Shown here in pieces: positions 17,745 through 26,975 of a stretch of 64,000 bases of DNA. The notes under the pieces are model-generated. The model had not been told where the DNA came from, searched no databases, and saw nothing but the letters and a program-made list of their open reading frames with translations. How positions within the stretch are numbered: the first letter of the stretch is position 1; the number at the start of each line of letters is the position of its first letter. Position numbers and translations under genes: made by a program. The DNA is from Lachnospiraceae bacterium. GTDB taxonomy: Bacteria > Bacillota > Clostridia > Lachnospirales > Lachnospiraceae. The stretch covers positions 113,448 through 177,447 of the forward strand of contig JAFUNC010000014.1 of NCBI GenBank assembly GCA_017473115.1. Direction: 5' to 3'.

Positions 17745-19441
17745 TACTGTGCTCCTCCTTCCTGTGTTGTTGCCGCAGGCACTTCACCATACAAAGTACA
17801 CTGGAATTCATATGTTACAAAAGTAATACCGCCGCCGTATGTATAATCTACAGCCTCTTCATCAACTACATACTCTTCACCGTTGAGAGAAATGACATTA
17901 CCTTCGTCATCCAATTCGGCTTCCCAACTGGGAATAACGCCAACTTCTTCCATATAAGAAGGAAGAACTACATCCTTCACATAAGGAAGTTCAGAAACAG
18001 CAACATACATATCTGCAACCGCTTCTTTGTTCGGTGCCTTAACACTAAATTTAACCACACCGTCTGTTGCTACTAAATCATTCACAATCAAATCTTTCGG
18101 CAAAATCCGCTCCAAATCGGTAATGAACTTAAGCAACTGTTCATTTTCAGAAATGGTTGCAGTATCAAATGCGATATACGCTGCATGCTCTGCAACAACC
18201 GCATCATATTCCGCCTTCAACGTTTCGATAGGCTCCATCTTCTGAATTTCTGCATTCAGCAAATCACGCTCTGCCACTTTGCCGTAATAAATGATTAATA
18301 CCCAAGCAGTCCATCCTACGGTAACCAAAAGAGCAACGATAAGCAATGCATACAAAATCTTATCTGCAGTCTTAGATACGTTTTCCTTGCTCTTACCACG
18401 GTTCAGATTCAAACCGATAGGATTTAATACCGCACCAAAGTTTGCCAGATAACGAAGTGCTGTTTCACTTGTCAAGTAAGACTTACTTCCTGCCTTAATA
18501 CCCTGCAAAGTTGAGAAGTGAGTAACCTGTGCGCCCAACTCCTGTCTTAAGACATCATCAATACCTGCAATCGCAGAACCTTCACCGAATACACGGATAC
18601 CGTCAATGATACGATCCGGATTACGACTTCTGTGGTACTCTACGATACGTCCGATACTACTGATTAAGTAACGAACTGCTTCTGCATATTCTTCTTCCGT
18701 AACCTGACGATCCAACATATCTCTGTTAGAAAGTAAGGTCTTTGCTTCTTTTTCTGTTAACTTCTTAATCTCCATCATGGAGTTAATAACAGCATTTTTA
18801 CCATAAGGTACGCTACGCTGTAAGATGACTGACTTACCGCTCATAACGTTAACGAAAGTCATATCTTTTTCAATCTGCAATACGAGTTCAGTGTCGCCTT
18901 CTTTCATCTGCAAACTTAACAACTGAAGTACTGAGTTACCTACATAGTCGATATCTTCTACGGTAAGTCTTAATTCATCTGCTAATTCATAATAACATTC
19001 AACCAAATCACGAGGAGCAGCTACTGCTGTCAAACGCAATTTCTTGCCTTCCACGTCCTGGAATGTTTCCATAATACTGTGCGCAAAAAGGAAATCTCCT
19101 GTAGTACTCATAGGGAAGTACTCGCTTGAGTTTGCCTCCAAAATTGCTGCAACTTTCTTGTCTCCGCGAACGTAAGGAATTACAACTTCCTTATTCGCAA
19201 TTTTCTTGGAAGAAATTGTAAAGATAACTTTACTTGCTGAGAATCCTCTTCCAAATACGCAACCCCTGATTGCTTCTGCAATTGCCGGAACATCAGTAAG
19301 ATAACCGTCGTCCACAGCACCTGTCGGTGTGGCAACTTCTGTTGCATTGTTAACTACAACCATGGTTGCAGACTTCTTAACAACTTCACAGACACGAGTT
19401 ACTTCGTTTCCAACGTAAATGGACAATAATTTCTGTTCCAT
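17744..19441 (-). CDS. PilM-PilN fusion protein
   Basis: One 565-residue protein appears to join two pilus proteins. Residues 1-330 look like PilM, the actin-like cytoplasmic protein: LLSIYVGNEVTRVCEV, KEVVIPYVRGDKK, an FPM segment and VFGEGSAIAGIDDVL. At 339-349 comes LNPIGLNLNRG, which resembles the N-terminal IN-L motif by which PilN binds PilM, then a membrane helix at 362-386, a coiled coil and a ferredoxin-like domain as in PilN. The protein would tie cytoplasm to membrane without needing the PilM-PilN docking. PilO follows with a one-base overlap. The start at 19441 has AACGAGAG upstream. Confidence 0.75.
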   Translation of the reverse strand: MEQKLLSIYVGNEVTRVCEVVKKSATMVVVNNATEVATPTGAVDDGYLTDVPAIAEAIRGCVFGRGFSASKVIFTISSKKIANKEVVIPYVRGDKKVAAILEANSSEYFPMSTTGDFLFAHSIMETFQDVEGKKLRLTAVAAPRDLVECYYELADELRLTVEDIDYVGNSVLQLLSLQMKEGDTELVLQIEKDMTFVNVMSGKSVILQRSVPYGKNAVINSMMEIKKLTEKEAKTLLSNRDMLDRQVTEEEYAEAVRYLISSIGRIVEYHRSRNPDRIIDGIRVFGEGSAIAGIDDVLRQELGAQVTHFSTLQGIKAGSKSYLTSETALRYLANFGAVLNPIGLNLNRGKSKENVSKTADKILYALLIVALLVTVGWTAWVLIIYYGKVAERDLLNAEIQKMEPIETLKAEYDAVVAEHAAYIAFDTATISENEQLLKFITDLERILPKDLIVNDLVATDGVVKFSVKAPNKEAVADMYVAVSELPYVKDVVLPSYMEEVGVIPSWEAELDDEGNVISLNGEEYVVDEEAVDYTYGGGITFVTYEFQCTLYGEVPAATTQEGGAQ

Positions 19442-19591
19442 TCTCTCGTTCCCCTTTCATGTAAGAATCTTAGTATATTTTGACTAAACCGGCAAAGCCG
19501 AATTTATTCCGTAAGTTATCGGAGTGAATCTTTCAAATTATGACCACTCCCTTTTATCGTCGGTTTCTGTCGAATCCGCCTGTCTCAGAAC
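19442..19591 (-). other. Leader between pilD and pilM-pilN with several short hairpins
   Basis: This 150-base gap holds three short dyads: CGGC/GCCG at 19490-19500, TCCG/CGGA at 19508-19523, and GGAGTG/CACTCC at 19521-19550. The second and third overlap, so they cannot form together. I recognise no known riboswitch and no convincing promoter. Confidence 0.35.
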
Positions 19592-20377
19592 TTAAAACTG
19601 AAACAATGATAAATACCATCGGATGATGGGTTCTCCAAATAAAATGGTAAGGTAAATACCTGCGCAGAGATAAGGACCAAACGCAAGAACATGTTCTTTC
19701 TTCTTATTAAAAATCATTTTACAAATATGTATTACCGAACCGAGTACACATCCAATCATCATAGCAAGAATAATTGCTTTCCATCCGAGAAGCAATCCTG
19801 CCGCCGCCATCAGTTTTACATCTCCGCCGCCCATTCCGCGACCTTTGGTAATCCAAACAATCAGCAGGAAGAATAAACTGACGGTAAAAAAACCTATCAC
19901 ATACTCATACCAGTGCGGATAATCAATAATAACTCTGGCAACACCCAATACCGCAATAAAAACATTACAGCCAAAAGGAATTTCCATAGTTCTCTCATCA
20001 ATGACCGTAATGACAATTAGTACCGACGCGCATAAACAAAACAGAATCGTTTCCCACTGCAGTCCGTGAACCAGTAAAACCGCAATCCAAAGCAATCCGT
20101 TTAAGGCTTCCACGATGGGATACTGCCACGAAATCTTCTTCTTACAACTACGGCATTTGCCGCCCTGGATTAAAAAACTGAACAAAGGAATCAGTTCATA
20201 CCATTGGAGCACATGTCCGCAATGCATACAATGAGAACGTTCTACCGCTATATCCTCTTTCTTCGGTATTCTGTAAATACACACATTCAGAAAACTACCG
20301 ATCACTATTCCCAACAAACCAACCATAACAAACAAAACGATGGTTCCGTTTGTTCCAAGCATTGTAAAATCAGCCAT
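19592..20377 (-). CDS. pilD: Prepilin peptidase PilD (A24 aspartic protease/N-methyltransferase)
   Basis: PilD cuts the leader of prepilins and methylates the new N-terminus. The 261-residue membrane protein starts with GIVIGSFLNVCIYRIPKKED, then the zinc-binding N-terminal domain with paired CxxC motifs (CMHCG and CRSCK) about 25 residues apart. The peptidase domain has an aspartate in the first loop (VIDERTMEIP) and the GMGGGDVKLMAA motif with the second catalytic Asp. I choose ATG 20377 because AGGAG lies 5 bases upstream; a start at 20407 is the alternative. It heads the pilus cluster and has its own promoter. Confidence 0.93.
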   Translation of the reverse strand: MADFTMLGTNGTIVLFVMVGLLGIVIGSFLNVCIYRIPKKEDIAVERSHCMHCGHVLQWYELIPLFSFLIQGGKCRSCKKKISWQYPIVEALNGLLWIAVLLVHGLQWETILFCLCASVLIVITVIDERTMEIPFGCNVFIAVLGVARVIIDYPHWYEYVIGFFTVSLFFLLIVWITKGRGMGGGDVKLMAAAGLLLGWKAIILAMMIGCVLGSVIHICKMIFNKKKEHVLAFGPYLCAGIYLTILFGEPIIRWYLSLFQF

Positions 20378-20435
20378 AGTATCTCCTGCCAAGATAGGTA
20401 TTTTCATTTTTTTACACACCTATCCAGTTATACGA

Positions 20436-20464
20436 ATTATAACAAATTCGCCCATTATCAGCAA
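20436..20464 (-). promoter_or_regulatory. Sigma-A promoter of pilD and the pilus cluster
   Basis: TTGCTG (20464-20459), 17 bases and a perfect TATAAT (20441-20436) on the minus strand. The predicted leader to the pilD start is about 50 bases. Confidence 0.65.
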
Positions 20465-20560
20465 GCAAAAATAGTATTTTTCTAAAAGAGTGTTTTATCT
20501 TTGTAAAATATTCACAATTTATTCATATTTTTTTTGTTAATTAGTGACATCCCAAAAGGA

Positions 20561-21325
20561 TTATAATACTTTGTTCATGACATCCGCAATCAACGACATC
20601 GGCAAAACCTTAGCCAAAATACGAAAAACACCGATATGCGGCCCATCCACTGATACAGCCTTGTGCAATGCCGCATCTCCCAATGCACGCCGCACTACTG
20701 TTTCCGGCTTATTCATCATTGCTTTTTTAAACGGACTGATTCCTGTGCCGTATCGTTCGCTGACATCAAAGAACGGCGTATTGACCGGTCCGGGGCACAC
20801 TGCCATAACATAGATTTTTTTCGGTTTTAATTCCGCACGGATTGCTCTTGAAAAATTAAGCACATATGCCTTGCTTGCACCATATACGGAATAGCCCGGA
20901 AAAGGCATAAAGCCCGCACTGGATGCCACATGAATGATATGACTGCCTTTTTTCATAAAAGGAATACATACCGAAGTCAAATGCGTCAGTGCCTCACAAT
21001 TCAGGCGTACCATAGCAGTCTGGTCTTTTGCCGTCATATCCGCAAACTTCCCATGCAGTCCCATCCCGGCACTTTGAAACAACATTCTGATGTTTGGATT
21101 CAAACGATATAAAACATCCTCGAACTCCTTCATATCTTTCTCGTCCGTCACATCCATAACAAAAGTACGTACGCTTCTCGTCAATTTCTTCTGCAATTCC
21201 AAAAGTTTATCTTCTCTTCTTCCAAGAATCCATATTTCATCCAAACTATGAAATCTTCTGTCAATTTGAATTGCCGCTTCCCAACCAATCCCGGAAGTCG
21301 CACCTGTAATAATCGCCACTTTCAT
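20561..21325 (-). CDS. Short-chain dehydrogenase/reductase
   Basis: A 254-residue classical SDR. TGATSGIGWEAA at residues 7-18 is the NAD(P) glycine motif; DVTD near 59-62 marks the adenine pocket; SSAGFMPFPGYSVYGASK carries the catalytic Ser, Tyr and Lys (YxxxK); CPGPVNTPF follows. An SDR of the YqjQ/DltE kind acting on an unknown carbonyl substrate is likely. GGAGATAAC lies upstream of the ATG at 21325. It stands between yitT-like and pilD with no visible functional link. Confidence 0.88.
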   Translation of the reverse strand: MKVAIITGATSGIGWEAAIQIDRRFHSLDEIWILGRREDKLLELQKKLTRSVRTFVMDVTDEKDMKEFEDVLYRLNPNIRMLFQSAGMGLHGKFADMTAKDQTAMVRLNCEALTHLTSVCIPFMKKGSHIIHVASSAGFMPFPGYSVYGASKAYVLNFSRAIRAELKPKKIYVMAVCPGPVNTPFFDVSERYGTGISPFKKAMMNKPETVVRRALGDAALHKAVSVDGPHIGVFRILAKVLPMSLIADVMNKVL

Positions 21326-21390
21326 ATGTTATCTCCTTTCATTTCGCCCGCTCAATTCTCAAGCAAATCCTTCAAACACCCAATGCCTGC

Positions 21391-22269
21391 CTAAAAGCGT
21401 TCCGCAAAATAACTTTTATATCCTTGTCCAAAAATTTCATTGGCACTTGTTACAATCATAAAAGCACCGCTGTCAATTGATTTTACTACTTCTTCTACCT
21501 TTGGTGCAACACGTTTTCTCACCACACACATAATGATTTTTTTCTTTTTATCCGTATATGCTCCCGTTCCTTCCAAATAAGTCACTCCCACATCCAAATC
21601 TTCCAACAGTTGTTGGGCAATCCGGGCCGGTTCATCGCTGATGATATAAATAAGTTTGGCTTCATCCTTGCCGTACAGAACCAGATCCAAAACCCAACTG
21701 GTAATCATAATGGCAATCACGGCATACATCGCCTTTTCAAAATCCCGAAACACCAATAGAGAACCCGATATTACAATCAAATCCACAATCAGGAATAAGG
21801 ATCCGGTTTTTAAATGCGGATGCTTGATACGAAGCAAACGTACCACAATATCCGTTCCTCCGGTTGTAAGACCGTTTTTTAGGACCATTCCCAGACCTAC
21901 CGCAATACAGATACCGCCTGCCACAGCCGCCAAAAGCATATCTGTTGTTATTGGTTCTATTTTTTCGAACAGATTTGTAAAAACCGAAATCAACACCAGC
22001 GCAGATAATGTTCCGGCTACAAACCGCAGACCAAACTTTTTCCACGCAATGATCAGAAGCGGTATATTCAATAACAAAATTAACGTGCCGGTCTCCACAT
22101 GAATCAATCGGTTTAAAAGAATGGACACCCCCGTAACACCTCCCGGTGCCAGATTGTTCGGGTCTAAAAACAATGCCACTCCGGCAGAATACAGACATGT
22201 CGCAAGAATCACCTTAAAAATCTTATACAGTATCTTGGCAATTTTATTCGTCTTTTTCGCTTCTTTCAT
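21391..22269 (-). CDS. YitT family membrane protein
   Basis: The 292-residue protein has five to six membrane helices and a C-terminal DUF2179 domain (VTYLEGTGAYTDKKKKIIMCVV), the layout of YitT/YpjC proteins of Firmicutes. The sequence DPNNLAPGGVTGVSILLNR early in the protein and NGLTTGGTDIVVRLL later are typical. A transport role is suspected but not established for the family. The start is either ATG 22269 (MKEAKK) or 22281; neither has a strong binding site. Confidence 0.85.
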   Translation of the reverse strand: MKEAKKTNKIAKILYKIFKVILATCLYSAGVALFLDPNNLAPGGVTGVSILLNRLIHVETGTLILLLNIPLLIIAWKKFGLRFVAGTLSALVLISVFTNLFEKIEPITTDMLLAAVAGGICIAVGLGMVLKNGLTTGGTDIVVRLLRIKHPHLKTGSLFLIVDLIVISGSLLVFRDFEKAMYAVIAIMITSWVLDLVLYGKDEAKLIYIISDEPARIAQQLLEDLDVGVTYLEGTGAYTDKKKKIIMCVVRKRVAPKVEEVVKSIDSGAFMIVTSANEIFGQGYKSYFAERF

Positions 22270-22297
22270 AAAAAACACCATCTCTTTTTATAATATT

Positions 22298-22336
22298 AAA
22301 AACAGGCAGCCCATATTCTTTAGCATACCTGTTTTT
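22298..22336 (-). terminator. Intrinsic terminator of the plsX-ftsY operon
   Basis: AAAAACAGG at 22298-22306 pairs with its complement at 22328-22336, and on the minus strand the stem ends in five Ts. It lies 16 bases beyond the ftsY stop. The loop is long (21 bases) but contains extra pairing. Confidence 0.65.
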
Positions 22337-22351
22337 ATTATAAAATATTCT

Positions 22352-23281
22352 TTACTCAATTTCAAACAATGCATTCACAAACTGCTCGCTGTCGAACTTC
22401 TGTAAGTCTTCAATGGTTTCACCCACACCGATATATTTAACCGGCACTTTAAGTTCTGATTGGATTGCCACGGCAATACCGCCTTTGGCTGTGCCGTCCA
22501 TCTTCGTCAAAATAATACCGGTAAGATTGGTTACTTCCCCAAACTCTCTGGCCTGCATCAAGGCATTCTGACCCGTAGTTCCGTCCAAAACAATCAAGTT
22601 CTCGCGATGGGCATTGGGAAACTCTCTCTCAATGATGCGGTTAATCTTTTTTAACTCTTCCATCAAATTTCGCTTATTATGCAGACGTCCTGCAGTATCA
22701 CAAATTAAAACATCCACGTTTCTGGACTTTGCTGCGCTTACCGCATCATAAATGACACTGGCCGGATCGGAACCTGTATTGGCCTTAATAATTTCCACAC
22801 CGGCTCTGTTGGACCATTCTTCCAACTGCTCCACCGCAGCCGCACGGAAGGTATCCGCAGCCGCAATCAGCACACGCTTGCCGTTATCTTTTAACTTACC
22901 CGCAAGTTTTCCCACGGAAGTAGTTTTTCCTACGCCGTTCACACCGATTACCAGAATGACAGACTGGGTATTTTCAAATTCATAGGCAGTCTCTCCCACT
23001 CTCATCTGTTCCCGGATATTTTCAATCAGAAGTTCCCGGCACTCATGGGGTTCACGGATATGCTGCTCCTTTACCTGTTTACGCAGACGCTCCATAATTT
23101 CACCGGTAGCATTCACACCGATATCGCCCATAATAAGTACTTCTTCCAGTTCTTCATAAAAATCTTCATCAATATGTGAGTAACCTTTAAAAACAGAATC
23201 CATGCTATGCACAATATTATTTCTTGTCTTTGTAAGTCCCTGTTTTAACCGGCTAAAAAATCCCTTTTTCTCCTCACTCAT
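22352..23281 (-). CDS. ftsY: Signal recognition particle receptor FtsY
   Basis: FtsY is the SRP-family GTPase that receives ribosome-SRP complexes at the membrane. The 309-residue protein has a short charged A domain, then the NG domain: GVNGVGKTTSVGKLA (P-loop), DTFRAAAVEQLEEW, DTAGRLHNKRNLMEEL, and TKMDGTAKGG (specificity motif). I take ATG 23281 (MSEEKKGFF); the in-frame extension to 23311 adds ten residues without a binding site. It is the last gene of the smc operon, 73 bases downstream of smc. Confidence 0.97.
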   Translation of the reverse strand: MSEEKKGFFSRLKQGLTKTRNNIVHSMDSVFKGYSHIDEDFYEELEEVLIMGDIGVNATGEIMERLRKQVKEQHIREPHECRELLIENIREQMRVGETAYEFENTQSVILVIGVNGVGKTTSVGKLAGKLKDNGKRVLIAAADTFRAAAVEQLEEWSNRAGVEIIKANTGSDPASVIYDAVSAAKSRNVDVLICDTAGRLHNKRNLMEELKKINRIIEREFPNAHRENLIVLDGTTGQNALMQAREFGEVTNLTGIILTKMDGTAKGGIAVAIQSELKVPVKYIGVGETIEDLQKFDSEQFVNALFEIE

Positions 23282-23354
23282 AAAAAGACCAACCTTTCCC
23301 AAGTAACTCATTCCTGATTTTTATCATTTTCAAGTCAGAGTCTGATTCATTCTG

Positions 23355-26300
23355 TTATTCACTCTTCTGCAAATCCACACTCACCAAAGTAGAGACACCT
23401 TTCTCCTGCATGGTAATACCGTACAACTGGTTTGCCTGGTCCATAGTGCCGCGTCTGTGGGTGATTACGATGAACTGTGTAGACTTTGTCATCTTATGAA
23501 GATATTTTGCAAAACGGTCTACGTTGCTTTCATCCAGCGCCGCCTCAATTTCGTCCAAAAGGCAGAACGGCGAAGGCTTTAAATTCTGGATGGCAAACAA
23601 CAATGAAATTGCCGTCAACGCCTTTTCACCACCGGACAACTGCATCATATTCTGCAATTTCTTTCCGGGAGGCTGTGCAATAATTTTAATGCCCGCTTCC
23701 AAAATATCATCATCATCCATAAGTTCAAGATTTGCCTGACCGCCACCAAACAGTTCCTTAAATACCTTGTCAAATTCATGATCAATCTCTGCAAAACGTT
23801 CCCTGAACTGTTTACGCATCAATTCATCCAAATCCACAATAATCTTCTGGAGACTCTTCTCCGCTTCAATCAAATCTTCATGTTGCTTATGTAAGAACGT
23901 ATAACGTTCCATCACATTTTTGTAATCTTCGATTGCATTAACGTTAACATCCCCGAGTCGTTTAATCTTATCTTTCAAAGAAGCAACTTCCTTCTTCATT
24001 GCAGGCAAATCATTTAATTCCTCATTACGCAAACTTTGGGCGTCACGAAGGGTAATTTCATACTCCTGCCACATATAACTGCTCTGGGAAGCCATGGATT
24101 CTTCCGCACGTTCCTTCTGGGACTTCAAACGGAAAATTTCCTTGTCCAAATCGTTAATCTGCTTACTTAATTTATCTCTTTCTTCAAAGAAATTCTTCTG
24201 TTTTGCGTTTAATTCGTCTCTCTTGGCAATTGCCGCATCCAACTTAATTTGTGTATCGGATTTGGCAGTATGGGAAGCCGCAATGGTTTTCTCAATTTCC
24301 GCAATGCTTTCGGTCTTATGCTGAATATCACTTGTGCCGGAATTGATACCTTCTACAATTTCCTGCTTTTCATTCTCGTGACGGGCAATTTCACCATCCA
24401 CACGATCCAGATTCTGTTGCTCAAATCCCTGTCTCTGCAGAAGTTTTTCCACTTCCACATCCAATTCGGCAACCTTATTTAACTTCAGTGTTTCTTCTGC
24501 TCTTGCTTCCTCCAGTTTTTTCTGGTTTACGCTGATTGCTTCCGTTTCACGCTGTTCCAGTGCTTGCGAATCCGCAAATTCTTTCTGGATTGCTTCCTTT
24601 TCCTCCGTAATATGCTGTAAAGATTCTCTCAAATCTTCTTCTTCCAGTTTTAACTCGTCAAAACCTTTCTGCACATCGCCTTTCTTTTCCTGGGCCTGCA
24701 TTACGTTCAAACGTGCTGTATTCTGTCGGATAAAAGCACCCTGCAGATTATCTTTGGCATCTGCCATATTCTTACGAAGTTCATTACGTTCTTTTTTTAA
24801 TTTCTCGATATCGTCTAAAATAACATCGATTTCTTTTAAAAGTGCCTTAACTTTCTTCTCCAGTTCGTCCATTTCACGACGGCGACCCAGAAGGTTACTG
24901 TTGTTCCGGAACGCACCACCGCTAATGGCACCGCCGGGCACCAAAAGTTCACCTTCCAACGTAACCATACGAATGCCGTACTCAAACTTCTTGGCAATTT
25001 TTAACGCATTGTCCACGGTATCCACTACCACAATACGACCAAGCATTGCCTTGGCAACATCTTTATATTTGGCTTCCAGATTTACCAGTGCATCCGCCAT
25101 ACCGATAACACCGGGCTCCTTTAACGCCTCAGGATTCTTAAACTCCTGCGGATTGGTAATGCTTGTCAAAGGTAAAAACGTCGCACGGCCGTGCTTATTA
25201 TCTTTCAGGAACTGAATCATCTTTTTCGCGGTTGCTTCATTGTCGGTAACAATGTTCTGAATATTACCGCCAAGGGCTGTCTCAATAGCCGTTTCATACT
25301 TGGCATCCACCTTGATAATATCTGCTACCACACCGCAAATTCCGGGATTAGACGCTTTTTGCTCCATAACCTTTTTGACACTGCTTCCGTAGCCTTCATA
25401 ACGTTCGGTCAAATTGGTAATCGCGTCCAATTTGGACTTTTCCTGATGATAAAGCACCTGGGTGTCGCGGAGTTTTTTATCCATCTCACCCAAATCGTCG
25501 TGTATTTTACCGGCACGTTCTTCCATCACACGGATTTCATGGTTACGGTCTTCAATCTCCTTGGTAACCGCCTGAAATGCCTCCTCCAATTTAGCAATCA
25601 CATCATCCTGCTCCGCCTCTTCGGTTTTCGCCTTCAGGATGCGGGCATTCAATTCAGACAGACGGATATTATTCTGCTCTGTCATGGAATCCAAGCGGCT
25701 GATTTTTGCCTTAATGGTTGCACGCTCGTTTAAAAGTTCAATAATACAGTTCTTGCTCTTCTCAACACTGAAATTTAAGGTCTCGATATTAGTCTGGCAT
25801 ACGAGTAATTCTTCTCTCGCCGCATCACGCAACGCAACACCTTCTGCGGTTTTGGCATCAATCTCACCTTTTGCTTCCAGAATCACTGTTCTTTCTGCTT
25901 CTTTGGCCGCCAACTGCTCATCCACGGAAGCAAGGCGGGCATTCATATGCTCTTTATTGCCTTCAGCAGAATGAATCTGTTCTTTTAAAAGTTTGATTTC
26001 ACCTTCTAGTTTTTCACGCATAACGTCGGTATTTGCAAGGCTGGAACGTGACTCTTCAATCTCTTTCTCCAACTCTGCAAGAATACCTTCTATTTCATCA
26101 TATTCTGCTTTTAATTTTTCATTCGCTTCATTTGCAATGTTAAAATCATTTTCCGCAATAATGGCTTTTTTATCCAGTTCTTCCAACTGTTCACGGACAC
26201 GCTTGCTCTCCAAAAGAAAAACATTCACGTCCAATGTTTTCAATTCTTCTTTATGTTTTAAATAAACTTTTGCTTTTTCGGACTGCTTCTCCAAAGGCCC

Positions 26301-26906
26301 GATTTGTTTTTCGAGTTCGGACAAAATATCACTGACGCGGACAAGGTTCTGCTGTTCGGCCTCTAATTTACGGCACGCTTCCACCTTACGTCTTTTATAC
26401 TTCACGATACCTGCTGCCTCATCAAAAAGTTCACGACGGTCTTCCGGCTTGGAACTTAAAATCTTATCAATCTGACCCTGACCGATGATAGAATAGCCTT
26501 CCTTACCGATACCGGTATCATAAAAGAGTTCGTTCACATCCTTCAAACGGCAAACCGTACCGTTGATTAAGTACTCACTTTCGCCGGAACGGTAAATACG
26601 TCTGGCAACGGTTACTTCATCATAGTCAATAGCAAGAGAATGATCAGAGTTGTCCAAAGTAATGGCAACATAAGCAGAACCTACAGGTTTACGCATCTGA
26701 GTACCCGAAAAGATAACATCCTGCATGGATGCGCCACGTAACTGCTTAATTCTCTGCTCACCGAGAACCCAGCGCACCGCATCGGCAACATTACTTTTAC
26801 CACTGCCGTTCGGACCTACAATACCGGTGATACCGTTGTTGAATTTAAATACAATTTTATTTGCAAAAGACTTAAAGCCCTGTACTTCTATACTTTTTAA
26901 ATACAT
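23355..26906 (-). CDS. smc: Chromosome segregation protein SMC
   Basis: SMC is the condensin ATPase that compacts and separates chromosomes. The 1183-residue protein has the N-terminal Walker A (GPNGSGKSNVADA, about 32-44), a first coiled coil, the hinge (about 500-680, with GGAISGGAFRN), a second coiled coil, and the C-terminal head with signature LSGGEKALTAISLLFA and Walker B CLLDEIEAALDESN. Length fits the family. It lies between rnc and ftsY, the usual Firmicute arrangement. Confidence 0.98.
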   Translation of the reverse strand: MYLKSIEVQGFKSFANKIVFKFNNGITGIVGPNGSGKSNVADAVRWVLGEQRIKQLRGASMQDVIFSGTQMRKPVGSAYVAITLDNSDHSLAIDYDEVTVARRIYRSGESEYLINGTVCRLKDVNELFYDTGIGKEGYSIIGQGQIDKILSSKPEDRRELFDEAAGIVKYKRRKVEACRKLEAEQQNLVRVSDILSELEKQIGPLEKQSEKAKVYLKHKEELKTLDVNVFLLESKRVREQLEELDKKAIIAENDFNIANEANEKLKAEYDEIEGILAELEKEIEESRSSLANTDVMREKLEGEIKLLKEQIHSAEGNKEHMNARLASVDEQLAAKEAERTVILEAKGEIDAKTAEGVALRDAAREELLVCQTNIETLNFSVEKSKNCIIELLNERATIKAKISRLDSMTEQNNIRLSELNARILKAKTEEAEQDDVIAKLEEAFQAVTKEIEDRNHEIRVMEERAGKIHDDLGEMDKKLRDTQVLYHQEKSKLDAITNLTERYEGYGSSVKKVMEQKASNPGICGVVADIIKVDAKYETAIETALGGNIQNIVTDNEATAKKMIQFLKDNKHGRATFLPLTSITNPQEFKNPEALKEPGVIGMADALVNLEAKYKDVAKAMLGRIVVVDTVDNALKIAKKFEYGIRMVTLEGELLVPGGAISGGAFRNNSNLLGRRREMDELEKKVKALLKEIDVILDDIEKLKKERNELRKNMADAKDNLQGAFIRQNTARLNVMQAQEKKGDVQKGFDELKLEEEDLRESLQHITEEKEAIQKEFADSQALEQRETEAISVNQKKLEEARAEETLKLNKVAELDVEVEKLLQRQGFEQQNLDRVDGEIARHENEKQEIVEGINSGTSDIQHKTESIAEIEKTIAASHTAKSDTQIKLDAAIAKRDELNAKQKNFFEERDKLSKQINDLDKEIFRLKSQKERAEESMASQSSYMWQEYEITLRDAQSLRNEELNDLPAMKKEVASLKDKIKRLGDVNVNAIEDYKNVMERYTFLHKQHEDLIEAEKSLQKIIVDLDELMRKQFRERFAEIDHEFDKVFKELFGGGQANLELMDDDDILEAGIKIIAQPPGKKLQNMMQLSGGEKALTAISLLFAIQNLKPSPFCLLDEIEAALDESNVDRFAKYLHKMTKSTQFIVITHRRGTMDQANQLYGITMQEKGVSTLVSVDLQKSE

Positions 26907-26975
26907 TTTATTACCCTTCGTATGAATTTACATTCATTTCTTTCCAAATCTGCCCTCTTACACAACACAGATAAG

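Noticed and set aside
19442-19591. c-di-GMP riboswitch before the pilus genes
   Set aside because: Neither the class I consensus (the CAGGGCAAACC-type core) nor a class II core is present; only generic hairpins are visible.
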